11,087 nt of DNA from an uncultured Opitutaceae bacterium (GTDB taxonomy: Bacteria; Verrucomicrobiota; Verrucomicrobiia; Opitutales; Opitutaceae). The notes under the pieces are model-generated. The model saw only the letters and a program-made list of their open reading frames with translations. It did not search any database and was not told where the DNA came from. The stretch covers positions 1 to 11,087 of the forward strand of contig CAKZMS010000002.1 in assembly GCA_937128785.1 (NCBI GenBank), written 5' to 3'. A program made the position numbers and the translations under genes. Positions 4,473-11,087 of this stretch are shown in pieces (position 1 is the first letter of the stretch; the number at the start of each line of letters is the position of its first letter).

Positions 4473-7166
4473 ATGTGGAAACGAACCATTCAAACGATCA
4501 AGACCCTGTTCCGCCGGAACCGGGTGGAAGCGGAAATGGCCGAGGAAATGCGCTTTCACCGCGAAGCGCAGGTGCAGTCCAACCTGGACGCGGGGATGTC
4601 GGAATCTGAAGCCTACGCCGAGGCGAACCGCCGGTTCGGCCCTCGCGGTGGCATCGAAGAGGAGGCGCGCGCCGCTCGTGGATTTGTCTGGTTCACCCAC
4701 TTCAAGCAGGACCTGCGTTACGGGGCGCGCATGCTCTGCAAGCACAAGGGATTCACCTCGGTCGCCGTGCTCACCTTGGCCTTGGGTCTCAGCGCGAACA
4801 TGACCGTGTTCTCCGTAATCGATGTGTTCTTTTTCCAACCGATCACGGGGGTGGAGAAATCCGAGGAACTGGTGGTGATGACACGCGATGATCCGCGGAA
4901 CCAATTCGCTTCGTCCATCTCCTGGGCGGATTACGAAGACTATCGGGATAACGTCCCTGGGTTGAGTGAGCTGGCCGTGATCTTGTTTCGACCTGCGCAT
5001 CTCAGTCGACCGGGGCAGGCGGCGCACCGCACGTGGATCGAGTTCGTCAGTCCTAACTACTTTACATTGGCCGGCACCCAACCGGCTTTGGGGCGTTTGT
5101 TCCTCCCCGGCGAGGGCGTGGCAACGGGCGCGGATATGACGGTGGTGCTCTCCCACCGCTACTGGCGAGATCAGCTGGGGAGCGACCCTTCTGTGGTCGG
5201 TAGCTCGATCATGGTAAACGGCCAAACCTGCGAAGTGGTGGGCGTCGCGGCCGAGGAGTTTACGGGGATGCAGTGGGGCATATCGCCGGCGCTGTGGACT
5301 CACGTGAAATCGGCTCCGGCCCTGTTGCATTGGGAGGAGGCGTTTTTAACCGACCGTAATTGGAACGCCCTGCGGGCGGTGGGACGAACCGCTCCCGGGG
5401 TCGGGTTGGAGCAAGTCATTGCGCAACTCGCGATCGTTGACCAACGACTTGCCGGGTTGCACGCGGCTGGTTCGATGGACGATGTCGTGACCCGGGTGGT
5501 GCCGGAACAGCGCAGTCGTCCCGACCCATCGGTCAGTGGATTTCTGCCGCTCGCGGCCACGGTCTTTCTGGGGCTCGTTTTGATGATCCTGCTCATCGCC
5601 TGCGCCAATGTCGCCAATCTGCTTTTTGCGCGGGCGGCCACCCGTCAACGAGAGATGGCGATTCGCGCCTCCATGGGAGCAACCCGCGGTCGACTCACCC
5701 GCCAGTTGTTGACCGAGAGCCTGCTCCTGGCCCTCTTGGCGGGCTCGGTCGGCTGGGGATTGAGCTATGTTGCCGGGACCATGATGGCGGGGTTTAGCCC
5801 GAGCGGGGACATTCCGATGTCGGCGAGCGCCAATACCGGAAGTATCTGGACGGTGGTATTCGCCATCGGCGTTTCGCTGGTCGCCGGTGTCGTGACCGGG
5901 GTGTTGCCGGCGTTGCGCGCAAGTCGCTTGGATCTTGTGCAGGTGATCAAAGGCGGGGCCGCGGGCGATCGCAAGCGGCACTGGCTCCGGGACATGTTGG
6001 TGATCTCCCAGGTCACGTTTTGCGCGGTCGTTTTGGTCGCGGGAGGATTGTTCATGCGCAGTCTGCAGCAGGCCGCGCAGATTGAACTCGGGTTTAATCC
6101 GGATAATCTGGCGATGGCCTCCCTGGATCTGGATCTGCAGGGTTACAGTGCCGAGCGCGGGCAGCTTTTCCTCGATGAAATGACGGCGGAACTGGCCGCG
6201 TTGCCGGCGGTGGAATCAGTCAGTTACGGTAACGTGCTGCCGATGGGCACCAGCCCGGGACTGCGCGAGGTGGCCGATGCCGATTCGCCGCTGCTCGACG
6301 ACACGGGGCGCCGGGAAGGGGAGATCCAAGCCGCGAGCAACATTGTGGAAGTCAATTTCATCAAGACGATGGAATCGGGTCTCGTTCGCGGACGGGATTT
6401 TACGGAGTTCGATACCGTGGATTCGCCCCCGGTTATCATCGTCAATCAGGCGCTGGCCGAGAAGATCTGGCCCGGCGAAGATCCGCTGGGCAAGCGGGTG
6501 ACGTTTCGATGGGGTGAGCCGATGGAGGTCGTGGGTGTCGTCCCCACGGGCAAGTATGTCATGATCAGCGAGGCCCCGCGACCGGCCTACCTGCAACCGT
6601 ATGCCCAGGCTTACAATGCGCCCATCACGCTATTTCTCCGGACCCGCGGAGATCCGGCGGGAGTGATCCCGCAGATGCGCGGTGTCCTGCAACGCATGGA
6701 TTCGGATCTGCCGATTTTTAATACCCAAACGATGGCAGAACATCTGCGCTCGAGTGCCTTTGGTTTCATGCCGATGCGCATGGCCGCCTATGTCGCCGGC
6801 GGGCAGGGGATCATCGGCCTGCTGCTGGCCGTCATGGGAGTCTATGGCGTGGTCGCTTACTCCGTGAGTCAGCGCACCCGCGAGATAGGTATCCGCCTGG
6901 CCCTGGGGGCGGATCGTTCCGATGTATTCCGGCTCGTGGTGCGTGGAGGACTCAGCCTGATCATGGTCGGACTGGTCTTGGGGCTCGTCATCGCCTTAGG
7001 CGTGTCACTGGTCCTGTCGGGACTACTTGTCGGGTTGGGTGCGTTTGATCTTCCGGTGTTCGGCGGCGTGGCCGTCGGACTGGTGGTGATCTCACTGCTG
7101 GCTTGCTACCTGCCGGCGCGACGGGCGATGTCCATCGACCCCGCCATTACCTTGAAGTGTGAATAG
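4473..7166 (+). CDS. ADOP-type (MacB/FtsX-like) duplicated ABC transporter permease
   Basis: This 897-residue inner-membrane protein has the architecture of the acidobacterial duplicated orphan permeases. Residues 1-75 form a soluble charged prefix (EMAEEMRFHREAQVQ, then SESEAYAEANRRFGP). Transmembrane helix 1 is at about 95-118 (SVAVLTLALGLSANMTVFSV), followed by a periplasmic MacB-like domain (about 120-350). A first FtsX block has helices near 360-382 and 455-478, with REMAIRASMGATRGRL between them. A second unit follows with a helix near 508-530, a periplasmic domain (about 535-765) and a final FtsX block (helices near 775-800, 826-850, 862-885) containing TREIGIRLALGA. MacB-type permeases move substrates or transmit force using an ATPase partner, and no such gene is nearby. 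GGAG at 4461-4464 is a suitable ribosome binding site. Its stop is three bases from the stop of the convergent coiled-coil gene. The substrate is unknown. Confidence 0.92.
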   Translation: MWKRTIQTIKTLFRRNRVEAEMAEEMRFHREAQVQSNLDAGMSESEAYAEANRRFGPRGGIEEEARAARGFVWFTHFKQDLRYGARMLCKHKGFTSVAVLTLALGLSANMTVFSVIDVFFFQPITGVEKSEELVVMTRDDPRNQFASSISWADYEDYRDNVPGLSELAVILFRPAHLSRPGQAAHRTWIEFVSPNYFTLAGTQPALGRLFLPGEGVATGADMTVVLSHRYWRDQLGSDPSVVGSSIMVNGQTCEVVGVAAEEFTGMQWGISPALWTHVKSAPALLHWEEAFLTDRNWNALRAVGRTAPGVGLEQVIAQLAIVDQRLAGLHAAGSMDDVVTRVVPEQRSRPDPSVSGFLPLAATVFLGLVLMILLIACANVANLLFARAATRQREMAIRASMGATRGRLTRQLLTESLLLALLAGSVGWGLSYVAGTMMAGFSPSGDIPMSASANTGSIWTVVFAIGVSLVAGVVTGVLPALRASRLDLVQVIKGGAAGDRKRHWLRDMLVISQVTFCAVVLVAGGLFMRSLQQAAQIELGFNPDNLAMASLDLDLQGYSAERGQLFLDEMTAELAALPAVESVSYGNVLPMGTSPGLREVADADSPLLDDTGRREGEIQAASNIVEVNFIKTMESGLVRGRDFTEFDTVDSPPVIIVNQALAEKIWPGEDPLGKRVTFRWGEPMEVVGVVPTGKYVMISEAPRPAYLQPYAQAYNAPITLFLRTRGDPAGVIPQMRGVLQRMDSDLPIFNTQTMAEHLRSSAFGFMPMRMAAYVAGGQGIIGLLLAVMGVYGVVAYSVSQRTREIGIRLALGADRSDVFRLVVRGGLSLIMVGLVLGLVIALGVSLVLSGLLVGLGAFDLPVFGGVAVGLVVISLLACYLPARRAMSIDPAITLKCE

Positions 7167-7169
7167 AAC

Positions 7170-7451
7170 CTAGCTCTCGCGGACCCGGTTCTTCTCATCC
7201 TCGCGTTCCTCTTCCAGGCGGGCTCGCTCGCTGGCAATCTGGGTGCGCACCTGTTCGGCTTCTTCCATATTCTGAGAACTTAAAGCTTCCTCGAGCTTCT
7301 GTTTCAAAAATATCTCCCGTTCCGCGATCTTGCCTTCAAAGACCTGGTCGATCTCCGCGAGTTTGGCCTTCTGTTCATCACTGAGCGATTTCTTGGCGGA
7401 AGGATCGGACTGCTCCAACCGCTCCATGGCGAGTTCGTAGGCGCTTTTCAT
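7170..7451 (-). CDS. Small coiled-coil protein of unknown function
   Basis: From the ATG at 7451 the product has 93 residues. Nearly all of it from about residue 24 onward is predicted by eye to be charged alpha helix with heptad-like Leu, Ile, Val and Ala spacing (EQKAKLAEIDQVFEGKIAER, then EIFLKQKLEEALSSQNMEEA and RTQIASERARLEEEREDE). There is no signal peptide or membrane segment, so it is probably a cytoplasmic oligomer or adaptor. The frame is open back to 7490, which would add 13 residues overlapping the end of the ComEC-like gene. I prefer 7451 because MKSAYELAMERL reads as a natural start, but no strong ribosome binding site supports either. It follows the ComEC-like gene by 13 bases, so it is likely co-transcribed with it. 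Its function is not recognised. Confidence 0.8.
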   Translation of the reverse strand: MKSAYELAMERLEQSDPSAKKSLSDEQKAKLAEIDQVFEGKIAEREIFLKQKLEEALSSQNMEEAEQVRTQIASERARLEEEREDEKNRVRES

Positions 7452-7464
7452 GTTGTTGCAGGTA

Positions 7465-9111
7465 TCAGGTGAAACGTAGGCCAATGACAAGCCAGAGAAT
7501 CGTAACCAGAGGCGGTCCCCACCAGCGCCATCGATTCTGGGGGGATAGGACCTCGCGAACCATCACGATGGCGGCCAACACCAGGAACATCCCGGTCTGC
7601 CCCCACCAGGCGCTCATGAATTCGGCCGGGTGACTGGCGCCGCTGCCCAACCCCCAGCGCAGTGCCTCCCGCATGATCCCCAGCACCAAGGCCGCCGCGT
7701 GAGTAAACCAGAGCGCCCAGGGCCCGACTCCGACCAAGCCGCAAAGGATGCCGACGAACCCACCCGAGATGACCAATCCAGCCAGCGGAACCAGCAACAT
7801 GTTAGCATAGAAGGCCAACGGGGTAAACCAGCCGAAAAACGTGACGCTGGACAGGATGCCAATCAGGGATGCCGCCCACGTCAGCGCCCCCGCCATGAGC
7901 ACCACCTCGGTGCGAGACTGCACCCATCGTTGCCGAGGCGAGAGCGAGGCCACCGGCAGATCCCGCCAAGGCTGCACCAATCGCTGCCAGTGTTCGCCGA
8001 GCGGGACTCCGTATAGCAACAGTGCGAACACGATGGCATAACTCATCTGAAACCCGGCGGAGAAGAGCTGCATGGGATCCCACAGCAAGACCAGTAGGGC
8101 AGAGGCGGCGATGGCCGCGACGGAGTTGCCGGGAGCCCGCCAGACGCGCGCGCCATGGAAACAGGTAATCATGAGCCATGCCCGCACGGCCGACGGGGTC
8201 TGCCCGATGAGATCCACATAGCCCAGCAACAAGCCGGATCCGATGATGAACGCAGTGAGTCGAGATATTCGCAGTGCGCGCAGCAGACCATGCAGGACCG
8301 CCGCAATCACTCCGATATGCAATCCGCTGATGGCGAACAGGTGCATGGTGCCACTGCGCATGAAAAGCGATTTGGCGTCGTCGGTCAGTTCGTGCCGCTG
8401 TCCCAATAGCATGGCCTGCATGGCGCCAACCAGCTCTGGGTGGTCCTCGAGATCCTGGGCCAGGATCTTCGCCGCCCGTGATCGCAGCTCGTCCCGGGCT
8501 TGAGCGTAGGCTGACGGCGTCGTGGTGTTCTCCAGCCACCTGCCTTGGCGGATGCGGAAGTTGTAGCCGGAGTCAGCCAAGTAGGCGGAAAACTCCGATT
8601 CGGGGTCGGGCCCCAGCGGGGTAAGCTGCCCAATCAATTTCAGTCGACTCCCCCGCGCCAACGCCGCTTTCGTTTCGGGGGGTGGTCGTCTCAGTTGCAC
8701 CTGCACTTTTTGCCCGACGATCTCCTCACTGGGGGCATGGGCCGAAACCACCCTGCCACCGAAGCTGAACGAACGATGCGAGTAAGCCGAAGCGAAGATG
8801 CGATCGACCCCCACGACCACCGTGACTTCGCGATCCGGTAATTTCGCCCACTCCGGCAGGGTCTGTCGTTGGTGGTCGTGATGCAGCGCTCCAAATGACA
8901 GGCCGGTCAGGATGATGCCGAGTGCCCACCACCGATGGTCGCTCCGCCGGGCTGCGATCATCGTGGCGGCACCGATTCCCAGTCCCGCATAGCAAATCCC
9001 GGTGGGGAGGCGGCCGGAAAGGAGACCCGAAAGGGTGATGCCGCCGATGAGCGGAAGAATCAGCCACAGCAGGGGCGCGCGATTGGAACCGGTTGAGCCG
9101 GAGGCGTGCAT
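7465..9111 (-). CDS. comEC: ComEC/Rec2-like competence channel protein without the C-terminal metallo-beta-lactamase domain
   Basis: ComEC forms the inner-membrane channel that takes up single-stranded DNA during transformation. In this 548-residue protein, two hydrophobic segments (about 13-32 and 36-54) and a third at 61-76 precede a soluble N-terminal DUF4131-like/OB-like region (about 90-190). The Competence domain follows, with MLLGQRHELTDDAKSLF (234-250), LFAISGLHIGVI (258-269), TPSAVRAWLM (305-314) and FSAGFQMSYAIV (350-361), then more membrane helices to the end. Canonical ComEC is about 700-800 residues and ends in a metallo-beta-lactamase-like domain. Here the protein stops after the last helix (LVIGLRFT), with no HxHxDH motif. 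The start is the ATG at 9111; no clear ribosome binding site precedes it. It diverges from rarA and is followed by the coiled-coil gene. Family assignment is firm; actual competence function is an inference. Confidence 0.88.
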   Translation of the reverse strand: MHASGSTGSNRAPLLWLILPLIGGITLSGLLSGRLPTGICYAGLGIGAATMIAARRSDHRWWALGIILTGLSFGALHHDHQRQTLPEWAKLPDREVTVVVGVDRIFASAYSHRSFSFGGRVVSAHAPSEEIVGQKVQVQLRRPPPETKAALARGSRLKLIGQLTPLGPDPESEFSAYLADSGYNFRIRQGRWLENTTTPSAYAQARDELRSRAAKILAQDLEDHPELVGAMQAMLLGQRHELTDDAKSLFMRSGTMHLFAISGLHIGVIAAVLHGLLRALRISRLTAFIIGSGLLLGYVDLIGQTPSAVRAWLMITCFHGARVWRAPGNSVAAIAASALLVLLWDPMQLFSAGFQMSYAIVFALLLYGVPLGEHWQRLVQPWRDLPVASLSPRQRWVQSRTEVVLMAGALTWAASLIGILSSVTFFGWFTPLAFYANMLLVPLAGLVISGGFVGILCGLVGVGPWALWFTHAAALVLGIMREALRWGLGSGASHPAEFMSAWWGQTGMFLVLAAIVMVREVLSPQNRWRWWGPPLVTILWLVIGLRFT

Positions 9112-9190
9112 CAGGGGAAAAACAGGCGACGGGTAAGCAAAGCGGGACTTTCCCTCTCTAGCGGATTTGGTTCATGTTACCAACTCTCTG
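9112..9190. promoter_or_regulatory. Divergent intergenic region between comEC-like and rarA
   Basis: These 79 bases must hold the promoters or 5' ends of both divergent genes unless transcripts begin inside the coding sequences. I see no strong -10/-35 pair and no Shine-Dalgarno sequence before either chosen start. A TTG at 9167 would extend rarA by eight residues but looks less likely than the ATG at 9191. Confidence 0.4.
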
Positions 9191-10540
9191 ATGCCCGACT
9201 CTTCCCAGTCCGATTTCTTTGCCCCGGAACCCACGGAATCTTCCGATGGTGCGATTCGTACCGGGCAACCGTTGGCCGCTCGCATGCGACCGCGCGCTTT
9301 GGCGGAAATGGTGGGTCAGGAGCAATTGACCAAATCAGGGGCGTTGTTGCCGCAACTTATCAGCACCGATCGGTTTGGCAGCCTGCTATTCTATGGTCCG
9401 CCGGGCTGTGGCAAAACCAGTTTCGCGGAAGTCATCGCGCGAGAAACGAAAAGTCGATTCGTCCGGGTGAATGCCGTCATGTCCAACGTCGCCGAGCTTC
9501 GCGAGATTCTCAGCATCGCGCGCAAGATGCCGGAATCGCGCACGCTGCTGTTCATCGACGAACTCCATCGGTTCAATAAGTCGCAACAGGATCTGTTGTT
9601 GCCGGATGTCGAGGAAGGCACGGTGCGGCTGATCGGTGCGACGACGCACAACCCCGGGTTTTACGTCAATCCGCCGCTGTTGTCCCGCAGCCACCTCTTT
9701 CGCCTGGAGCCGTTGTCCACCGAGGCGGTTGCGACGGTATTGCGTCGAGCCTTGACCGACACCGAACGCGGTCTGGGTGACCGGCAGCTTCAGGCCGAGG
9801 ACAAGGTGCTCACCGATTTGGCCGTGCTCTGCGATGGCGATCTGCGGCGGGCGTTGAATGCCCTCGAAGTGATCGCCCTCAGCTTGCCGGAAGATCGGAC
9901 CGAAATTACGGAAGGAGAGTTGGAGGTCTTTGCCCGCGAGCGTCGGATTCGTTATGACGCCAACGAGGACGAGCACTACGACACAATCTCCGCGTTCATC
10001 AAAAGCTGCCGGGGCGGTGATCCGGATGCCGCGATGTATTGGTTGGCCAAAATGCTGGCAGGAGGGGAGGACCCCCGCTTCATCGCGCGGCGGTTGGTGA
10101 TTCTGGCCAGTGAAGATATTGGATTGGCGGATCCGTTTGCCCTTCCGCTGGCGACCGCGGCTCTCCATGCCGTCGATTTTGTCGGCTTGCCCGAAGCGGA
10201 ACTGACCCTGGCCCACGCCACCCTGCACATTGCCTGCGCGCCCAAAAGCAACTCAGCCACCAAGGCCTTGGCCGCGGCCAAACAGGCGCTCAAGTCAGCC
10301 CCGGTTCAGCCGGTTCCGCTGCCGCTGCGAGACAAGGGCGGAAAAGCCAGCAAGCGGGTGGGGCACGGGAAAGGTTACGTCTATTCGCATGATTTTCCGG
10401 AAGGTATTTCCGGGGAGGACTATTTGGAAACGCCCCTCCAGATCTATGAGCCGTCCGCCCATGGCCTGGAGTCTCGCATCGCCGATCGATTGGCGCGTTG
10501 GCGGAAGCTTAAAGCGGAGGCCAAGCAGAACCCGCCTTGA
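9191..10540 (+). CDS. rarA: Replication-associated recombination protein A (RarA/MgsA), AAA+ ATPase
   Basis: RarA acts at stalled replication forks and is related to clamp-loader subunits and eukaryotic WRNIP1/Mgs1. The ATG at 9191 gives 449 residues, typical of the family. The start of the conserved part, PLAARMRPRALAEMVGQEQL, lies at about 27-46. Walker A GPPGCGKT is at about 69-76, and Walker B LLFIDELHRFNKSQQ at about 119-133. Sensor 1 GATTHNP and the arginine-finger region LLSRS follow at about 150-170. The C-terminal tetramerisation domain is clear, with HYDTISAFIKS, GGDPDAAMYWLAKML, ARRLVILASEDIGLADP, APKSNSATKA and HGKGYVYSHDFPE. It appears complete and probably active. Its stop is seven bases from the stop of the convergent membrane-protein gene, with a hairpin between and across them. 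Confidence 0.96.
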   Translation: MPDSSQSDFFAPEPTESSDGAIRTGQPLAARMRPRALAEMVGQEQLTKSGALLPQLISTDRFGSLLFYGPPGCGKTSFAEVIARETKSRFVRVNAVMSNVAELREILSIARKMPESRTLLFIDELHRFNKSQQDLLLPDVEEGTVRLIGATTHNPGFYVNPPLLSRSHLFRLEPLSTEAVATVLRRALTDTERGLGDRQLQAEDKVLTDLAVLCDGDLRRALNALEVIALSLPEDRTEITEGELEVFARERRIRYDANEDEHYDTISAFIKSCRGGDPDAAMYWLAKMLAGGEDPRFIARRLVILASEDIGLADPFALPLATAALHAVDFVGLPEAELTLAHATLHIACAPKSNSATKALAAAKQALKSAPVQPVPLPLRDKGGKASKRVGHGKGYVYSHDFPEGISGEDYLETPLQIYEPSAHGLESRIADRLARWRKLKAEAKQNPP

Positions 10541-10561
10541 TCCGGCATTACTGATGCCGGG
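10541..10561. terminator. Hairpin at the rarA convergence point, possible bidirectional terminator
   Basis: CCGGCAT (10542-10548) and ATGCCGG (10554-10560) form a perfect 7-bp stem with a 5-base loop (TACTG), extendable by T-G and A-T pairs. The stem starts directly after the rarA stop and includes the TAA stop of the opposing gene (10548-10550). Neither side has a U tract, so termination could be weak or rely on Rho. Position between two convergent stops is the main support. Confidence 0.5.
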
Positions 10562-11087
10562 TTGGCGGAACTTCGGAATGGTCAAAGCGATACTCGCGAA
10601 AGAAGTCGGTCGCCTCCTGGGCGGCCGCCGCGGAAACTCCCGCCAGTAAGGCGATCAAGAGCGAGAGTATCGCGGTGAGTTTTTTTCGGTCAGGCAGCTC
10701 TACCCGGATCCGATCGAGGACGACAATCAGGATCATTACCAAAGCGAGATAACTCATCCAAGAATAGTAGTAGGGCCACATCCTCTGGGCGGCCCAAACC
10801 TGGTATTTTTCGGTCACGCTGAGTAGCAGATTGGGAGCAAACACCATAAAGGTCAGCAAGCCGACCAGCGGGCCCCGGCGCAGGGGTGAGGCGAAGGAAT
10901 GGGTCGGGCACCGCGATCGCAGAAACAGCCAAGTGACGGCTCCGACCCCGCCGCAAAGGAGGTAGCTGGCGGGGCCCAGATTAGAGAACAGGCGTTCCAG
11001 AAAAACTTCTGGCCCGGTAAACATGGGCGACTCCGTACCCTGCCAACGCGGCTGGAGCCACAACTCCAGTCCGGGTAGGGCGCCCCG
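10548..11087 (-). CDS. Integral membrane protein of unknown function (5' end outside the window)
   Basis: The frame is open from TAA at 10548-10550 to the right edge of the window, so at least 179 residues are encoded and the true start is probably upstream. An internal ATG (MFTGPEVFLERLF, first base 11024) and a TTG at 11063 are possible starts if the gene is short. Four hydrophobic segments are visible: ASYLLCGGVGAVTWLFL, then GPLVGLLTFMVFAPNLLLSV, WMSYLALVMILIVVLDRI, and KLTAILSLLIALLAGVSAAA. The last is followed by a short soluble tail ending PPTRHQ. Aromatic residues cluster before the third segment (MWPYYYSWMSY). I do not recognise the family, and no catalytic motif is visible. Confidence 0.75.
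   Translation of the reverse strand, partial: RGALPGLELWLQPRWQGTESPMFTGPEVFLERLFSNLGPASYLLCGGVGAVTWLFLRSRCPTHSFASPLRRGPLVGLLTFMVFAPNLLLSVTEKYQVWAAQRMWPYYYSWMSYLALVMILIVVLDRIRVELPDRKKLTAILSLLIALLAGVSAAAAQEATDFFREYRFDHSEVPPTRHQ

Noticed and set aside
4455..5330. A 291-residue minus-strand frame inside the permease gene.
   Set aside because: It lies wholly antisense to the start of a clearly recognised permease, and its Arg/His-rich composition is typical of shadow frames in high-GC DNA.
9386..10228. A 280-residue minus-strand frame inside rarA.
   Set aside because: It is antisense to conserved AAA+ and C-terminal motifs of RarA and shows no recognisable domain.
11073..11084. GGGTAGGGCGC shared between 261-271 and 11074-11084 as a long-range repeat.
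   Set aside because: An 11-base match of GC-rich sequence in 11 kb, with unrelated flanks, is not convincing evidence of a mobile element or duplication.

Overview
The window looks like ordinary chromosome from a high-GC member of the Verrucomicrobiota, most likely near the Opitutaceae. This rests on recognition, not a search. The clues are a secreted-protein C-terminus of a type common in that group, a long two-domain ThyX, a PadR plus ADOP-type permease pair (typical of Acidobacteriota and Verrucomicrobiota), and RarA next to a divergent ComEC-like protein. I see no transposase, integrase, CRISPR array, tRNA or rRNA.

Layout. At 1-255 is the 3' end of a plus-strand gene whose product ends in a bacterial Ig-like/PPC-like beta domain, followed by a weak hairpin and a tandem 10-bp repeat. 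At 446-1792 is a flavin-dependent thymidylate synthase built from two ThyX domains, each lacking signature residues that the other keeps. The 466 bases at 1793-2258 hold no convincing intact gene. One minus-strand frame there looks protein-like but is broken by an internal TGA, and an acid-poor plus-strand frame ends in a TGATG junction with the next gene. At 2259-3032 is an endonuclease/exonuclease/phosphatase (EEP) family hydrolase. It converges on a minus-strand SAM-dependent methyltransferase (3039-4019) that carries an extra N-terminal beta domain.

At 4087-7166 is a two-gene unit: a PadR-type repressor and an 897-residue ADOP/MacB-like permease. It is preceded by an 11-bp direct repeat and a 6-5-6 dyad that make a good candidate PadR operator. 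No ABC ATPase gene accompanies it. Converging on it are a ComEC/Rec2-like channel without the C-terminal nuclease-like domain (7465-9111) and, 13 bases downstream of that, a 93-residue coiled-coil protein (7170-7451). Divergent from ComEC is rarA (9191-10540), a replication-associated AAA+ ATPase. It converges on a minus-strand membrane protein that runs off the right edge (10548-11087). A 7-bp-stem hairpin lies across that convergence point.

How the genes work together: the genes supply nucleotide synthesis (ThyX), fork maintenance (RarA) and DNA uptake (ComEC), interspersed with an independent PadR-controlled membrane module. The three convergent gene pairs are separated by only 6, 3 and 7 bases. 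The items most worth following up are the complementary motif loss in the two ThyX halves, the putative PadR operator, the nuclease-less ComEC with its coiled-coil partner, and the interrupted frame at 1833-2192.
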